From: an uncultured Muribaculaceae bacterium
GTDB taxonomy: Bacteria > Bacteroidota > Bacteroidia > Bacteroidales > Muribaculaceae
Length of the DNA stretch: 64,000 bases
Direction: 5' to 3'
Assembly: GCA_910578385.1 (NCBI GenBank)
Contig: CAJTQV010000004.1
Location: 124,001 to 188,000 of the forward strand
The notes below the pieces were generated by a model, which was not told where the DNA came from, made no database searches, and saw nothing but the letters and a program-made list of their open reading frames with translations. This document shows positions 25,990 to 35,094 of this stretch, piece by piece. Both the position numbers and the translations under genes were made by a program. Every line of letters starts with the position of its first letter. Within the stretch, counting starts at the first letter, position 1.

Positions 25990-27954
25990 ATGACACTGAC
26001 CAACATCCTGAAGAGAGGATTTCTACCGGCAGCTGCCGCGCTGACAATCGTCTCCTGTTCGAACGACAATCTTTCGGACCCCGCAATCTACGACGGCAAT
26101 GTTACCTTCTCGGCCACTCTTGCCGATGCTCCCGCCACACGTGCCTTCGGCGACGGACAGTCGGCCGTGAACCTGATGTGTGCCGTCTATGACCAGAACG
26201 GTAAGCTCGTGACAACCAAAGAGGCGATCTTCAACAATCTCAAGGCCAATGTCACTCTCCAGCTACTCGATGCCGAGACCTACGACATAGTGTTCTTCGC
26301 ATACCGCGACAATGGTGTCTATGCCTTCGACACCGCAACCGGAAAGGTCACTATCGACTACAGCAAGATGAATCAGGGAAGCGCAGATGGTGCCCGTATC
26401 GATGACGACTGTTTCTATGTGATCAGCGAGGATTATGTGGCCGGCTCTTCCGCGGCTGAATCGGTGACTCTGACCCGTCCGGTAGCTCAGATCAACTTCG
26501 GTTCCGACGACCTTGAGAGTGAGGCTGCCGGCCGTGACTTCCCCGACGGTATCAATGCCGCCATGACAATGACCGCTTATCCTGTGCTCAACGTCCTCAC
26601 CGGCGAGGCCGAAGGGGAACCGACCGAGGTCAAGCTCCCTCTCATGGAGTATGATGAAGCACTCGCAGCCGAGGCTTTCCCCGTGGCCGCGGAGGGTAAG
26701 ACCTACAAGTATGTCGCCATGGGTTACGCTCTTGTTCCTGCCGAGGGCTATGTGGCCGATCTCGGTCTTGAGGTGTTCAACGGTGCGGCTGCAACAACTC
26801 CCAAGGTTGCTCTCTCAGTTCCCACCGCGCCGATGAAGCGCAACTACCGTACCAATATCTATGGTTCTCTGCTTACATCGACTTCAGACTGGAACATCAT
26901 CATCGATGAGAACTGGGAAGGTGAGTGGAACATCGGTGACTATGCCGGCGATGCCGCTCTGGCTCAGGGTGGAGAAGTACGCGTTAACACTCCGGTTGAT
27001 GCCATCACCGTTCCCGCCGAGCTCGACAAGCCGCTCACACTCGATATCAACGCCACTGTCGGCACAATCAACATCGGCGAGACATCGCAGCCTGTCACAA
27101 TCAACGTGGCCAAGGATGTGGAATATCCCGCAATCGCCTTTGAGAGAGGAAGCAACATCAAGGGCCTGACCGTTACGGGTGACCCGACATCTGACAAATC
27201 GCTCGGAAGCTTCAATTTCAACAAGAATGGTAATCTTGTGCGCCCTGCTGTGCTTGAGGATCTCACCCTCGAAGGCGTGACATTCGTAAACGAGGGTTTC
27301 ACACCTCAGTACGCTGTTACAACCAAGAATACCGTGCTTCGCAACTGCCGTTTCACAGAAATGACTTCACCTGCTGTCGCCGTGCAGCATCACGGCAATG
27401 GTGCCATGACCGCTGAGAACATGACAATCGAGGGCTGTACTATCGAGATGGCTGATGACGCAGCTTCTAATGCCAACGCGCTTTACCTTCTCGACATCGA
27501 GGGTGACGTGATTGTAAAGGATAACATTATCAAGAATGCTGCATATCATGGCATGTTCCTTTCGACCAATACTGCCGGTCTCGTGTTTGATGCCACAGTA
27601 ACCGGAAACACTATCACAGGTGCCGCTCAGGATGGTGTCAAGATTGAGAATTGTCTTGGCGGAATTACTGTTGACGACAACACAATCGACTGCAAGGTAA
27701 ACGGTATCCGTATCAAGAACTCAATCACTACGGCCGATGTGTCTGTACAGGGCAACAGCATCGACATGAAGAACGCTATCGCTTGGGACGGCGATTCAGA
27801 GCCTTCGGCAATCCTGCTCGTGAACAGTGCGGAGAATGCCGGTGCGAAAGTAGTAGTGAAGGGTAACACAGCCCTCAACAGCAACGGCCACAACTTCACG
27901 GTTAAGAATGTGGTGTATGCCGATGGTTCGGATGTAGCCACCCCTTTCAATTGA
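25990..27954 (+). CDS. DUF6562 pilin-like lipoprotein with beta-helix C-terminus (pilin 2)
   Basis: The 654-residue protein has a lipobox (LTIVSC, Cys23) and DAPATRAFGDG with Arg51. The fimbrillin-like region ends RTNIYGSLLTSTSDWNIIID. From about residue 330 a right-handed parallel beta-helix follows, with inverting N-rich turns (TVTGNTITGAAQDGVKIENC, TVDDNTIDCKVNGIRIKN). This is a typical adhesin or carbohydrate-interaction scaffold, with no clear lyase catalytic motif. It is the second of three paralogous pilins in one direction. Confidence 0.75.
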   Translation: MTLTNILKRGFLPAAAALTIVSCSNDNLSDPAIYDGNVTFSATLADAPATRAFGDGQSAVNLMCAVYDQNGKLVTTKEAIFNNLKANVTLQLLDAETYDIVFFAYRDNGVYAFDTATGKVTIDYSKMNQGSADGARIDDDCFYVISEDYVAGSSAAESVTLTRPVAQINFGSDDLESEAAGRDFPDGINAAMTMTAYPVLNVLTGEAEGEPTEVKLPLMEYDEALAAEAFPVAAEGKTYKYVAMGYALVPAEGYVADLGLEVFNGAAATTPKVALSVPTAPMKRNYRTNIYGSLLTSTSDWNIIIDENWEGEWNIGDYAGDAALAQGGEVRVNTPVDAITVPAELDKPLTLDINATVGTINIGETSQPVTINVAKDVEYPAIAFERGSNIKGLTVTGDPTSDKSLGSFNFNKNGNLVRPAVLEDLTLEGVTFVNEGFTPQYAVTTKNTVLRNCRFTEMTSPAVAVQHHGNGAMTAENMTIEGCTIEMADDAASNANALYLLDIEGDVIVKDNIIKNAAYHGMFLSTNTAGLVFDATVTGNTITGAAQDGVKIENCLGGITVDDNTIDCKVNGIRIKNSITTADVSVQGNSIDMKNAIAWDGDSEPSAILLVNSAENAGAKVVVKGNTALNSNGHNFTVKNVVYADGSDVATPFN

Positions 27955-27983
27955 TGGTTTAACAGGTCAATCAATTCATAAAT

Positions 27984-28024
27984 GGGACGTGCCGTTTAAG
28001 GCATTCCTGTCTCAGGCACGTCCC
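27984..28024 (+). other. 10-bp stem hairpin between pilin genes 2 and 3
   Basis: GGGACGTGCC (27984-27993) pairs with GGCACGTCCC (28015-28024) across 21 nt. It lacks a U tract and ends 20 bp before the third pilin start; it could set relative expression or RNA stability. Confidence 0.45.
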
Positions 28025-28044
28025 CCCACACAAATACAATTCAT

Positions 28045-30729
28045 ATGACATTCAAGAATATATTTGCGGCGGGACTCGCCGCTGCGGCTCTCGGTGCCGG
28101 ACTCGTATCCTGTTCCGACGACACTCTCGGCGACCTCACCAAGGGTGACGGCACCGTAACTTTCTCAACCGTAATCGAGGATGAGACTGCCACCCGCGCC
28201 ATGGGCGACGGACTCTCTGCCACCCAGCTCCGCTATGCCGTCTATGACGACAACGGTAATTATGTGACCGATGGCTCTGCCACCATGTCAAACCGTCAGG
28301 CATCGGTGACTCTCCAGCTCACCAGCGGCATGAGCTACGACATCGTCTTCTTTGCCCTTCGTAATACAAGCGTTTATGACTTCGATGCCCAGAACCACAA
28401 GGTCACCGTCAACTATGCCCAGATGGCAGGTGGTAGCAGCTCTTCCTATTTCCGTTACGATGACGACTGCTTCTATCAGGTCCGCAAGGGTTACAAGGCC
28501 GGTTCGAGCACTCAGGAGGATGTCATTCTTTACCGCCCTATGGCTCAGGTGAATTTCGGTTCGGATGATCTTGATGCTGAGGTTGTGAAGAATAAATATG
28601 GCAGTTATGTCTATTCCGGCATCGCTACCACAGCCTGCACAATGCTCGACCTTCTCTCGGGAGAGGCTTCGGACGAGGAGGAGATTGTGCTTCCCTACAA
28701 GCGTCCTGTTGACGCTGGTCTCGGCGACTTCCCCGTGGCAGGTTACACTTATCTGACTTCGGCCTACATTCTCGTAACCGAGCCTTCGCCGCTTCGCGAT
28801 ATCACAATGAATGCTGCCGACAGCCGTTCTGCATCGGCTCCGATTCAGACTGTATCCGTGCCCCACGCGCCCACCAAACGCAACTACCGTACCAATATCT
28901 ATGGTTCGCTGCTCACTTCTTCGTCTGACTGGAATGTTGTGATCGAGCCTATTTTCGAAGGCTCTACCGACATCTGGAACGGCAGTGCGGAAGACCCGCG
29001 CAAGGTCAGCGACACCGAGTATGCCATCGATACCCCGGCTCAGCTCGCCGGTCTGGCACGCATGGTCAACGCCGGAACTGACTTCGCCGGAATCACAGTG
29101 AAGCTCAACACCGACATCGACCTTGGCAACCGTAACTGGACTCCCATCGGAACATTTGACAAGCCTTTCAACGGTATATTCGACGGTCAGGACCATGTGA
29201 TCAGCAACCTGAACATCACCCTCGGCACAACCTCAGTTCCCGCCGGTCTTTTCGGTGCGATCAAGAGCAATGGATCGAACAAGGGTGAGCTTCGCAATCT
29301 CGTGATAGATGGTGCCAAGGTCAACACTCTCGCCGCTTCTCCCGCCAAATTCGCTACTGGTGTAGCTCTCGGACAGATTTATACCGGAAGATGCGTGGAG
29401 AACGTGACCGTCAAGAATGCCACAGTCGATGCCTATCGCTGGGCCGGTGGCGTTGTTGGCAAAGGTTATGGCTCTGTCAACTACTGTACCGCAGAGAACG
29501 TGGAGGTCAACGCACACTTCGAACAGCTCGGAACCGAGTGGGACAACGCAGACAAAGCCGGTGCCATCATGGGTCAGCAGGATGAAGGTAAATACACCCT
29601 TATCGGCAACAAGGCCATGAATGTAAAGGTGACAGGATACCGTCATATCGGAGGGCTCTTCGGCCATGTCAACTATGGTGAGGCCGCGAATCCCAAGACC
29701 GTCAGCGATAACTCAATCAACGGTGGAACCGTCAGCCAGAACATGGCACATCCCTATTCTGATGTGGTGCCCGGTACGCAGATGGGTGAAATTTCCGGTT
29801 ATTTCGGCAGTTACATCAACCAGTCGAACAATACAGCTGCTGGTGTGGAGCTGATCAAACCCTCTACTGTAACCGACCTCGCTACTCTTCAGGCGGCTGT
29901 CGCCACCGGTGGTTTTGTTAAGCTCAGCACGGATCTCGACCTGTCGGCCGAGGACGGTACGGTAAACATCACTGCTCCCACCACGCTCAATCTCAACGGC
30001 CACAAGCTGACTGTCAAGGGTAATGCCCTCAATGTGGAGTCTGAGCTGACCATCGACGGTGACGGCGAGCTGACTTCAAAGGGCAACACGCTCATCGGTG
30101 CATCAGGCAGTAAGATTATAATCAATAACGGTGTCGTTTCCTCTACAGCTACCGGCAAATACAACTACGCAATCAATACCAACGGCGATTTGGAGATGAA
30201 CGGTGGCGAAGTGACGAATGTGGCGGGTACCGGTCTCATGCTGAACTGGGCCAACGAGTTCGATACTGCCCACCGCGCTGTAGTCACAGGCGGGACAGTT
30301 ACAGCAGGTAACGAGTACGCCTTCAATGTTAATGGCGGTTCAGGCAATGTCAAGCATCAGGTAGCTATCTCCGGTGGAACATTCCTCGGTAACAGCGGTG
30401 CACGTGCTGACGGTAACGTGAAGGTTGTCATCAACGGCGGTGACTTCATCCAGAAATCCACCAATTCCTATGGACACGCATTTTGCGCAGGTGCCGAGAC
30501 CAATTACTCAGGCACTGAGGTGACAATCAACGGCGGTTACTTCTACGGCGGTCCCGGTTATGCAATCTGCAATGCCGGTCAGGCAACGACCATTGTCAAT
30601 GGAGCTTTCATCAACAAGACCGGAGGCGGTTTCAGCCTCGGTGCAGGCCGTTCAACCGAACAGCTCGCGTCGCCCGCAACCCGCACCATCCTCGGTGACA
30701 CCTACACCTTCGGCTACCAGGTGAAATAA
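28045..30729 (+). CDS. DUF6562 pilin-like lipoprotein, long form (pilin 3)
   Basis: The 894-residue protein has a lipobox (GLVSC, Cys23), ETATRAMGDG with Arg51, and RTNIYGSLLTSSSDWNVVIEPIFE near 290. GLUG-type repeats follow (about 330-600: GNRNWTPIGTFDKPFNGIFDGQ). The rest is a beta-helix (about 615-870: TLNLNGHKLTVKGNALNVES, VAISGGTFLGNSG). It combines the C-terminal modules of pilins 1 and 2. It is likely the largest, distal or tip-like adhesin of the pilus. A hairpin terminator follows. Confidence 0.75.
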   Translation: MTFKNIFAAGLAAAALGAGLVSCSDDTLGDLTKGDGTVTFSTVIEDETATRAMGDGLSATQLRYAVYDDNGNYVTDGSATMSNRQASVTLQLTSGMSYDIVFFALRNTSVYDFDAQNHKVTVNYAQMAGGSSSSYFRYDDDCFYQVRKGYKAGSSTQEDVILYRPMAQVNFGSDDLDAEVVKNKYGSYVYSGIATTACTMLDLLSGEASDEEEIVLPYKRPVDAGLGDFPVAGYTYLTSAYILVTEPSPLRDITMNAADSRSASAPIQTVSVPHAPTKRNYRTNIYGSLLTSSSDWNVVIEPIFEGSTDIWNGSAEDPRKVSDTEYAIDTPAQLAGLARMVNAGTDFAGITVKLNTDIDLGNRNWTPIGTFDKPFNGIFDGQDHVISNLNITLGTTSVPAGLFGAIKSNGSNKGELRNLVIDGAKVNTLAASPAKFATGVALGQIYTGRCVENVTVKNATVDAYRWAGGVVGKGYGSVNYCTAENVEVNAHFEQLGTEWDNADKAGAIMGQQDEGKYTLIGNKAMNVKVTGYRHIGGLFGHVNYGEAANPKTVSDNSINGGTVSQNMAHPYSDVVPGTQMGEISGYFGSYINQSNNTAAGVELIKPSTVTDLATLQAAVATGGFVKLSTDLDLSAEDGTVNITAPTTLNLNGHKLTVKGNALNVESELTIDGDGELTSKGNTLIGASGSKIIINNGVVSSTATGKYNYAINTNGDLEMNGGEVTNVAGTGLMLNWANEFDTAHRAVVTGGTVTAGNEYAFNVNGGSGNVKHQVAISGGTFLGNSGARADGNVKVVINGGDFIQKSTNSYGHAFCAGAETNYSGTEVTINGGYFYGGPGYAICNAGQATTIVNGAFINKTGGGFSLGAGRSTEQLASPATRTILGDTYTFGYQVK

Positions 30730-30816
30730 CCGTACATGAACGTGATTCCCGTCTATAACACAGTTTGATTTGAACTGCTGAATAAAAGTTGCCGCATCGC
30801 GGTGATATGCAAGAGC

Positions 30817-30849
30817 GAAAGGGTGTGACCATCGAGGCCACACCCTTTC
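30817..30849 (+). terminator. Terminator of the pilus operon
   Basis: An 11-bp stem (GAAAGGGTGTG at 30817-30827 and CACACCCTTTC at 30839-30849) lies about 90 bp after the last pilin. The following U tract is weak. Confidence 0.55.
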
Positions 30850-30916
30850 AATTTAAGTTGGTATAATGTGTATTCTTATGAAGATAATAAAAAAGGTGTG
30901 TTAGGTAATTCAATTT

Positions 30917-30948
30917 TTTGACCTATATCAAATTATTTACTATCTTTG
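30917..30948 (+). promoter_or_regulatory. Promoter of the Crp/Fnr regulator gene
   Basis: TTTG (30917-30920) and TATCTTTG (30941-30948) are 20 bp apart and lie 30 bp before the ATG at 30979; AAGGAGG just before the start is an unusually strong ribosome-binding site for this phylum. Confidence 0.65.
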
Positions 30949-30978
30949 AAGCGTTTTAAGAAAAAAGGAGGTTGAATT

Positions 30979-31605
30979 ATGTTTTCTGATACCCACGTTC
31001 CGAAGAGCTTGCGCCAGATTCTATCGCAATATTGTGTTCCCACTGAGGAACTTATACGCGATATGGAGAAGGTAGCCCGTCTTGTGTCTGTCGAGAAAGG
31101 GCAATATGTGGTGCGACAGGGTTCGGTCTGCGGCGATTTTGTGTTCAACCGCCGTGGTCTGTTCCGTGTGTGCAATGTCACCGATGGAGTTGAAGATACA
31201 ATTTTATTTGGAACGTCGGGCGACGTCTTCACGTCGCTGCATTCATATTATGCACATGAACCATCGATTTTCTCGCTTATGGCAGTGGAGGACTCAGAGG
31301 TCTGGCTCATAAGCTACGCCGAGATGCGTGAGCTTGAGGAGAAGCATCCCGTGCTTATCTCATGGATGCGCGGCCTTCTGATTGAGCAGACATACAGTTT
31401 CGAGAAACGTTATATTTTTTTCAGCAACAAGTCGGCCGAGGAACGTTTCCTCAACTTCCTGCGCATGAGCTCGGGCACACTGCGTCGTACCTCTGTCAAA
31501 TACATATTAGGCATAGTTCCCCTGAAATATATTGCTCAATACCTTAAGATAACCCAATCGACCCTCTCCCGTCTCCGCAAAAAACTTGTTAGCTCCGACC
31601 GCTGA
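30979..31605 (+). CDS. Crp/Fnr-family transcriptional regulator
   Basis: The 208-residue protein has an N-terminal cyclic-nucleotide-binding-like domain (VEKGQYVVRQGSVCGDFVFNRRGLFRV). A connecting helix and a C-terminal HTH (VPLKYIAQYLKITQSTLSRLRKKL) follow. It lacks the cysteine cluster of oxygen-sensing Fnr. Bacteroidales use many such regulators for surface or redox control. It stands directly after the pilus operon with its own promoter, so a regulatory link is possible but unproven. Confidence 0.85.
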   Translation: MFSDTHVPKSLRQILSQYCVPTEELIRDMEKVARLVSVEKGQYVVRQGSVCGDFVFNRRGLFRVCNVTDGVEDTILFGTSGDVFTSLHSYYAHEPSIFSLMAVEDSEVWLISYAEMRELEEKHPVLISWMRGLLIEQTYSFEKRYIFFSNKSAEERFLNFLRMSSGTLRRTSVKYILGIVPLKYIAQYLKITQSTLSRLRKKLVSSDR

Positions 31606-31643
31606 TACGGTTGGCTTCCGGTGGTACCTTAGGAATTCCCCTG

Positions 31644-32315
31644 TCAGTCGTTGTCGGGGGCGAGGGTGTAGTTGAGGAAGTCGTTTAGAGGTTTGACAGC
31701 CTGCATACGGTCGAGTACCCGGCTTTCGAGGTCGCTGGCAGCGAGATCTTGCTGTGTGAGCGGAGCGAAGGCGGTGAAGTCGCGTGGCTTCAGAAGGTCG
31801 ATGTGCTCCCAGTCTTTCGGAAAGCCTTTGGGAGCCGTCTTCAGCAGGTTGTCTCCGACTTTAGTGTAATATTGTCTGAACACTGGGTTGTCCAGTATCT
31901 CAATATACTCATCCACGTTGTCGTATATGTCCTGACGAATGGCACGCAGCTGCGGCGACGGCGGACACCATGCCCCTCCGGCCACGAGGCAGTTGTCCGG
32001 CTCGATATGGAAGTAATAGCCGCATGTCGGGGATTTCTTGCCGAAAGGAGGATTGATGTAAATGCCGATATGGGTCTTGTAAGGTGTCTTGTCGGCTGAG
32101 AAACGGGTGTCGCGGTAAATGCGGTACAGGCAGTCCGACGGACGCAGGCGTGAGGTATCCGGGTCAAATGCCGCAACTCCGGCAATAAGTCGCTCCGTCA
32201 GAGCCTCGACCTTGGCTTTCACAGCTAAATAGCGGTCCTTGTTCTCGTTAAACCACACGCGGTCGTTATTCCTGCTCAACTCGCGCAAAAATCCCAATAT
32301 CTCCTTCATAGTCAA
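31644..32315 (-). CDS. DUF2461 family protein
   Basis: The 223-residue protein matches the DUF2461/TIGR02453 family through FLRELSRNNDRVWFNENKDRY near the start, RIYRDTRFSADKTPYKTHIGIY, and YYFHIEPDNCLVAGGAWCPPS. The function is unknown. It follows the PorE-like gene on the same strand. The gap holds only a heptamer array, so it may share that transcript. ATGs at 32315 and 32309 are both possible starts. Confidence 0.85.
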   Translation of the reverse strand: MTMKEILGFLRELSRNNDRVWFNENKDRYLAVKAKVEALTERLIAGVAAFDPDTSRLRPSDCLYRIYRDTRFSADKTPYKTHIGIYINPPFGKKSPTCGYYFHIEPDNCLVAGGAWCPPSPQLRAIRQDIYDNVDEYIEILDNPVFRQYYTKVGDNLLKTAPKGFPKDWEHIDLLKPRDFTAFAPLTQQDLAASDLESRVLDRMQAVKPLNDFLNYTLAPDND

Positions 32316-32329
32316 TTCTCTAAAATAAA

Positions 32330-32406
32330 ATCTAAAGCCTAAAACCTAAAATCTAAAATCTAACGCCTAAAATCTAACGCCTAAAATCTAAAGCCTAACT
32401 CCTAAA
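32330..32406 (-). repeat. Heptameric TTAG array (11 units) at the stop of the PorE-like gene
   Basis: Eleven back-to-back 7-bp units fill 32330-32406. Read on the minus strand they follow KTTAGRY (TTTAGGA, GTTAGGC, TTTAGAT, ...). The first unit contains the TAG stop codon of the gene at 32402-34390. Because the period is 7, TAG stops recur in all three frames every 21 nt. A similar array in both orientations occurs at 63270-63446. Confidence 0.85.
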
Positions 32407-34390
32407 ACATATCGTATTCAATCGAGGTGACCTGAAACTCCGTGCGGCGGTTTATCTGGTCGGCTGCCTCGCGGTCTGCCTCATCTTCAAGTGCCTCGAT
32501 AAACTCAGGTGTCAGAACCGTGCCGACCTCAAACTGCGGGTATTCCCGGTTTATTCGCGGTGTGACGGTCTTGGGGACACTCTCGCCATAACCTTTCCAT
32601 GTCATGCGGTCGGCGGCTATTCCTGCGCCTATCAGGTAATCGACAACGCTCTTGGCGCGTCGGTCGGAAAGACCGATGTTATATTCATCTGTACCCACGC
32701 GGTCAGTGTGGGAACCCATCTCTATTGTGACGTTTGGATTGTCGCGGAGCATCTGGGCCATCTCGTCGAGCGCATCTTTCGACTCCGGGCGCAATGTGGC
32801 ACGGTCGAAGTCGTAGAAGATGTTCTCTACCACCTGAGGCTTATGGATTGCGGCGAGGATGAAGTCTATGCCGTAGTCGGCGTCCTCTTCTTCTGAATCG
32901 GACTCGAATTCCTGCTTGACGTTCAGATAGCCCTTGGCGCCGGCGAGCATCACATATTTCACTCCACGCTGCAGGTTGAATTTGAATGAACCGTCGTCGC
33001 GTGCCACTTCTTTCTGATTGGAGCCATCGTCGCCCACTATGCGGATTATGGCATTGGGAACAGGTTCCTCATCCTTGTCGAGTACCATACCCGAGATTGT
33101 TACCTTGATGTCGGGCTTTATGAAACTGAATATATGGTCATAGCCGCGTGCATCGCCACGGTTCGAGCTGAAGAAGCCTGATTCCCCCTCGCCGAATGTA
33201 ATGCCGAAATCGTCGCCCTGACTGTTGAGGGGCAGACCGAGATTCTCCACACTCCAGCGGTCGCCGGTAGAGTTGAGACGTGCCACAAACATATCGAGAC
33301 CTCCGAATCCGGGGTGCCCGTCGCTTGAGAAGTAGAGGGTCGAGTCGTTGCGTGAGTAGGGGAACATCTCGTCGCCCGAGGTGTTGATCTGTTCGCCGAG
33401 GTTTTCGAGCGAGCCTACGCGTTCCTTGAGGTTTATGCGCCATATGTCCTTGCCCCCGTACCCGCCCGGCATGTCCGAAGCGAAGTAGAGATATGTTCCG
33501 TCAGCCGATACAGCCGGGTGTCCCACGGCGGAGATTGTGTCGGCCGTTATCTCGAATTTCTGTGGTGCGCTCCATGTGGCGTCGCTGCGCTGCGATGTAT
33601 AGATCTCGACCGATGTGTTGGCATCGAGCGCGCGGCGCGCGACGGTGAGGTACATCGTCTGTCCGTCGGGCGAGAAGCTGACAACACCCTCGTCGAATGC
33701 CGTGTTGAGTTCTCCACCTGCCGGTTCCGGACGCTGCCAGTTCCCTTTCTCATCCTTGGTCGAGAAGAAGATGTCGGAGCGTTTCATGCCGGTTATCTCC
33801 GATTTGTCGTTGCCGTTGGCTTTCTCGTTGCTTGATGTGAAATAGATGGTGTTGAAAGTATTGTCGAGGAACATCGGGGAGAAATCCGCACGACGCGAGT
33901 TGAATATCTTCGCGCTCGACACCTTGTAACGGGTCTTGGGACTCGACTTGGCGCGTATTGCCATCTGGCAACCGCGTATTCCCTCTCGTGCGAGCGCGTC
34001 GCCGGGGCAGAGATTCAGAAACTCTGTATATGCGTCTATTGCCGGTTGATATTTCCCCTCCATCTGAAGCGAGCGGCCGAGATAGAAGTAAGACATCGAG
34101 TCTGGGTACTCATATCGGATAGCATTCTGGTAGGCAGCCGAGGCACGTGCCGCCATGTTCAGCTTGCGGTAGCAGGTGGCGAGCTGATATGCCACTTCTC
34201 CGCGCAGCTCACGGTCTTCGCGTGGGTTGAGCTTGTTGTAGACGGCGCGGTAAGTCTTCGAGGCGTTGAAATACTCGCCCCGGTTGAACTGTTCGTTTGC
34301 TTCCGATAGCTTCGGTGTCTTGCACGAGCATAGAGCCAAAAGCAGCACGGGCAGCAAAATATAGAGAGCGTTTAATTTCCTAAAGTCCAT
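32402..34390 (-). CDS. PorE-like OmpA-family lipoprotein (TPR, propeller, CRD, OmpA)
   Basis: The 662-residue protein has a lipoprotein signal (LALCSC, Cys near 23) and TPR repeats (about 30-150). A WD40-like/PD40 propeller (about 165-430: DFSPMFLDNTFNTIYFTSS, LYFSSDGHPGFGGLDMF), a carboxypeptidase-regulatory-like domain (about 432-520) and an OmpA peptidoglycan-binding domain (about 530-650: ETH-type NVTIEMGSHTDRVGTDEYN, LSDRRAKSVVDYLI) follow. This order is that of PorE, a type IX secretion component in Porphyromonas. T9SS membership is inferred from the architecture only. Its stop codon lies in a heptamer array. Confidence 0.85.
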   Translation of the reverse strand: MDFRKLNALYILLPVLLLALCSCKTPKLSEANEQFNRGEYFNASKTYRAVYNKLNPREDRELRGEVAYQLATCYRKLNMAARASAAYQNAIRYEYPDSMSYFYLGRSLQMEGKYQPAIDAYTEFLNLCPGDALAREGIRGCQMAIRAKSSPKTRYKVSSAKIFNSRRADFSPMFLDNTFNTIYFTSSNEKANGNDKSEITGMKRSDIFFSTKDEKGNWQRPEPAGGELNTAFDEGVVSFSPDGQTMYLTVARRALDANTSVEIYTSQRSDATWSAPQKFEITADTISAVGHPAVSADGTYLYFASDMPGGYGGKDIWRINLKERVGSLENLGEQINTSGDEMFPYSRNDSTLYFSSDGHPGFGGLDMFVARLNSTGDRWSVENLGLPLNSQGDDFGITFGEGESGFFSSNRGDARGYDHIFSFIKPDIKVTISGMVLDKDEEPVPNAIIRIVGDDGSNQKEVARDDGSFKFNLQRGVKYVMLAGAKGYLNVKQEFESDSEEEDADYGIDFILAAIHKPQVVENIFYDFDRATLRPESKDALDEMAQMLRDNPNVTIEMGSHTDRVGTDEYNIGLSDRRAKSVVDYLIGAGIAADRMTWKGYGESVPKTVTPRINREYPQFEVGTVLTPEFIEALEDEADREAADQINRRTEFQVTSIEYDMF

Positions 34391-34445
34391 GGAAATTAAA
34401 CGCTCCCGAAGTGTTTAATATTGCAGTCGGGCGGCTATGTGTAGC

Positions 34446-34453
34446 CAAATTTA
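34446..34453 (-). promoter_or_regulatory. -7 box of the PorE-like gene
   Basis: On the minus strand this reads TAAATTTG, matching TAnnTTTG. It lies 56 bp upstream of the start at 34390 and downstream of the adk stop, so the PorE-like gene can be transcribed apart from adk. Confidence 0.55.
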
Positions 34454-34484
34454 CATGTCCCGGCTTCAATTATCGGAGTTTGCC

Positions 34485-35078
34485 TTATTTCTTAGATTTC
34501 ACACCGGTCTGGCGTTCGAGCTGTGTGGCGATGTCACGGAAAATCTCGTCTACTATGCCCGTGCCGTTGATTCCAAGATATTTCCCCTCTTTGGTGTAGT
34601 AATCGCGGAGGGGGAGAGTCTGGTTGTGGTACACGTCCAGACGGTTCTTGATAGTCTCGATATTATCGTCGGCGCGGCCGGTTTCTTTGCCGCGTGCGAT
34701 CATGCGGTTCACAAGCTCCTCCTCGGGAACCTCAAGACCTACCACGGCGTGAAGGTCGGTGCCACGTTTCCTGAGAAGGCCTTTCAGTGCCTCTGCCTGC
34801 GGGATGGTGCGGGGGAAACCGTCGAACACGACTCCGCTCTTGCCCGATGCCTCTTTTTCGAGCACATCGTCAAGGATGTCGATCATGAGCTGGTCGGGTA
34901 TGAGCTGACCTTTCGAGATAAACTCGTTGGCTGTCTGACCTAACTCTGTGCCACGCTTTATGTGGTCGCGAAGCAATTCACCTGTAGAGATGTGATATAG
35001 ACCGTATTCGTCTATAAGCTTGGCGCTCTGTGTGCCCTTTCCGCTTCCGGGAGCGCCGAATAAAACGATATTGAGCAT
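34485..35078 (-). CDS. adk: Adenylate kinase
   Basis: The 197-residue enzyme interconverts AMP + ATP and 2 ADP. It shows the P-loop GAPGSGKGTQ (8-17), the AMP-binding HISTGELLRDHI, FDGFPRTIPQAEAL, and GRADDNIETIKNRLDVYHNQTLPL. It is the short form, without the extended zinc-binding LID, as expected for this phylum. It follows hpt by 16 bp on the same strand, so the two purine genes form an operon. Confidence 0.95.
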   Translation of the reverse strand: MLNIVLFGAPGSGKGTQSAKLIDEYGLYHISTGELLRDHIKRGTELGQTANEFISKGQLIPDQLMIDILDDVLEKEASGKSGVVFDGFPRTIPQAEALKGLLRKRGTDLHAVVGLEVPEEELVNRMIARGKETGRADDNIETIKNRLDVYHNQTLPLRDYYTKEGKYLGINGTGIVDEIFRDIATQLERQTGVKSKK

Positions 35079-35094
35079 AATTGACTGTAATTGA

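Noticed and set aside
32330..32406. CRISPR array
   Set aside because: The units are 7 bp with no spacers and no cas genes are present; it is a short tandem repeat.
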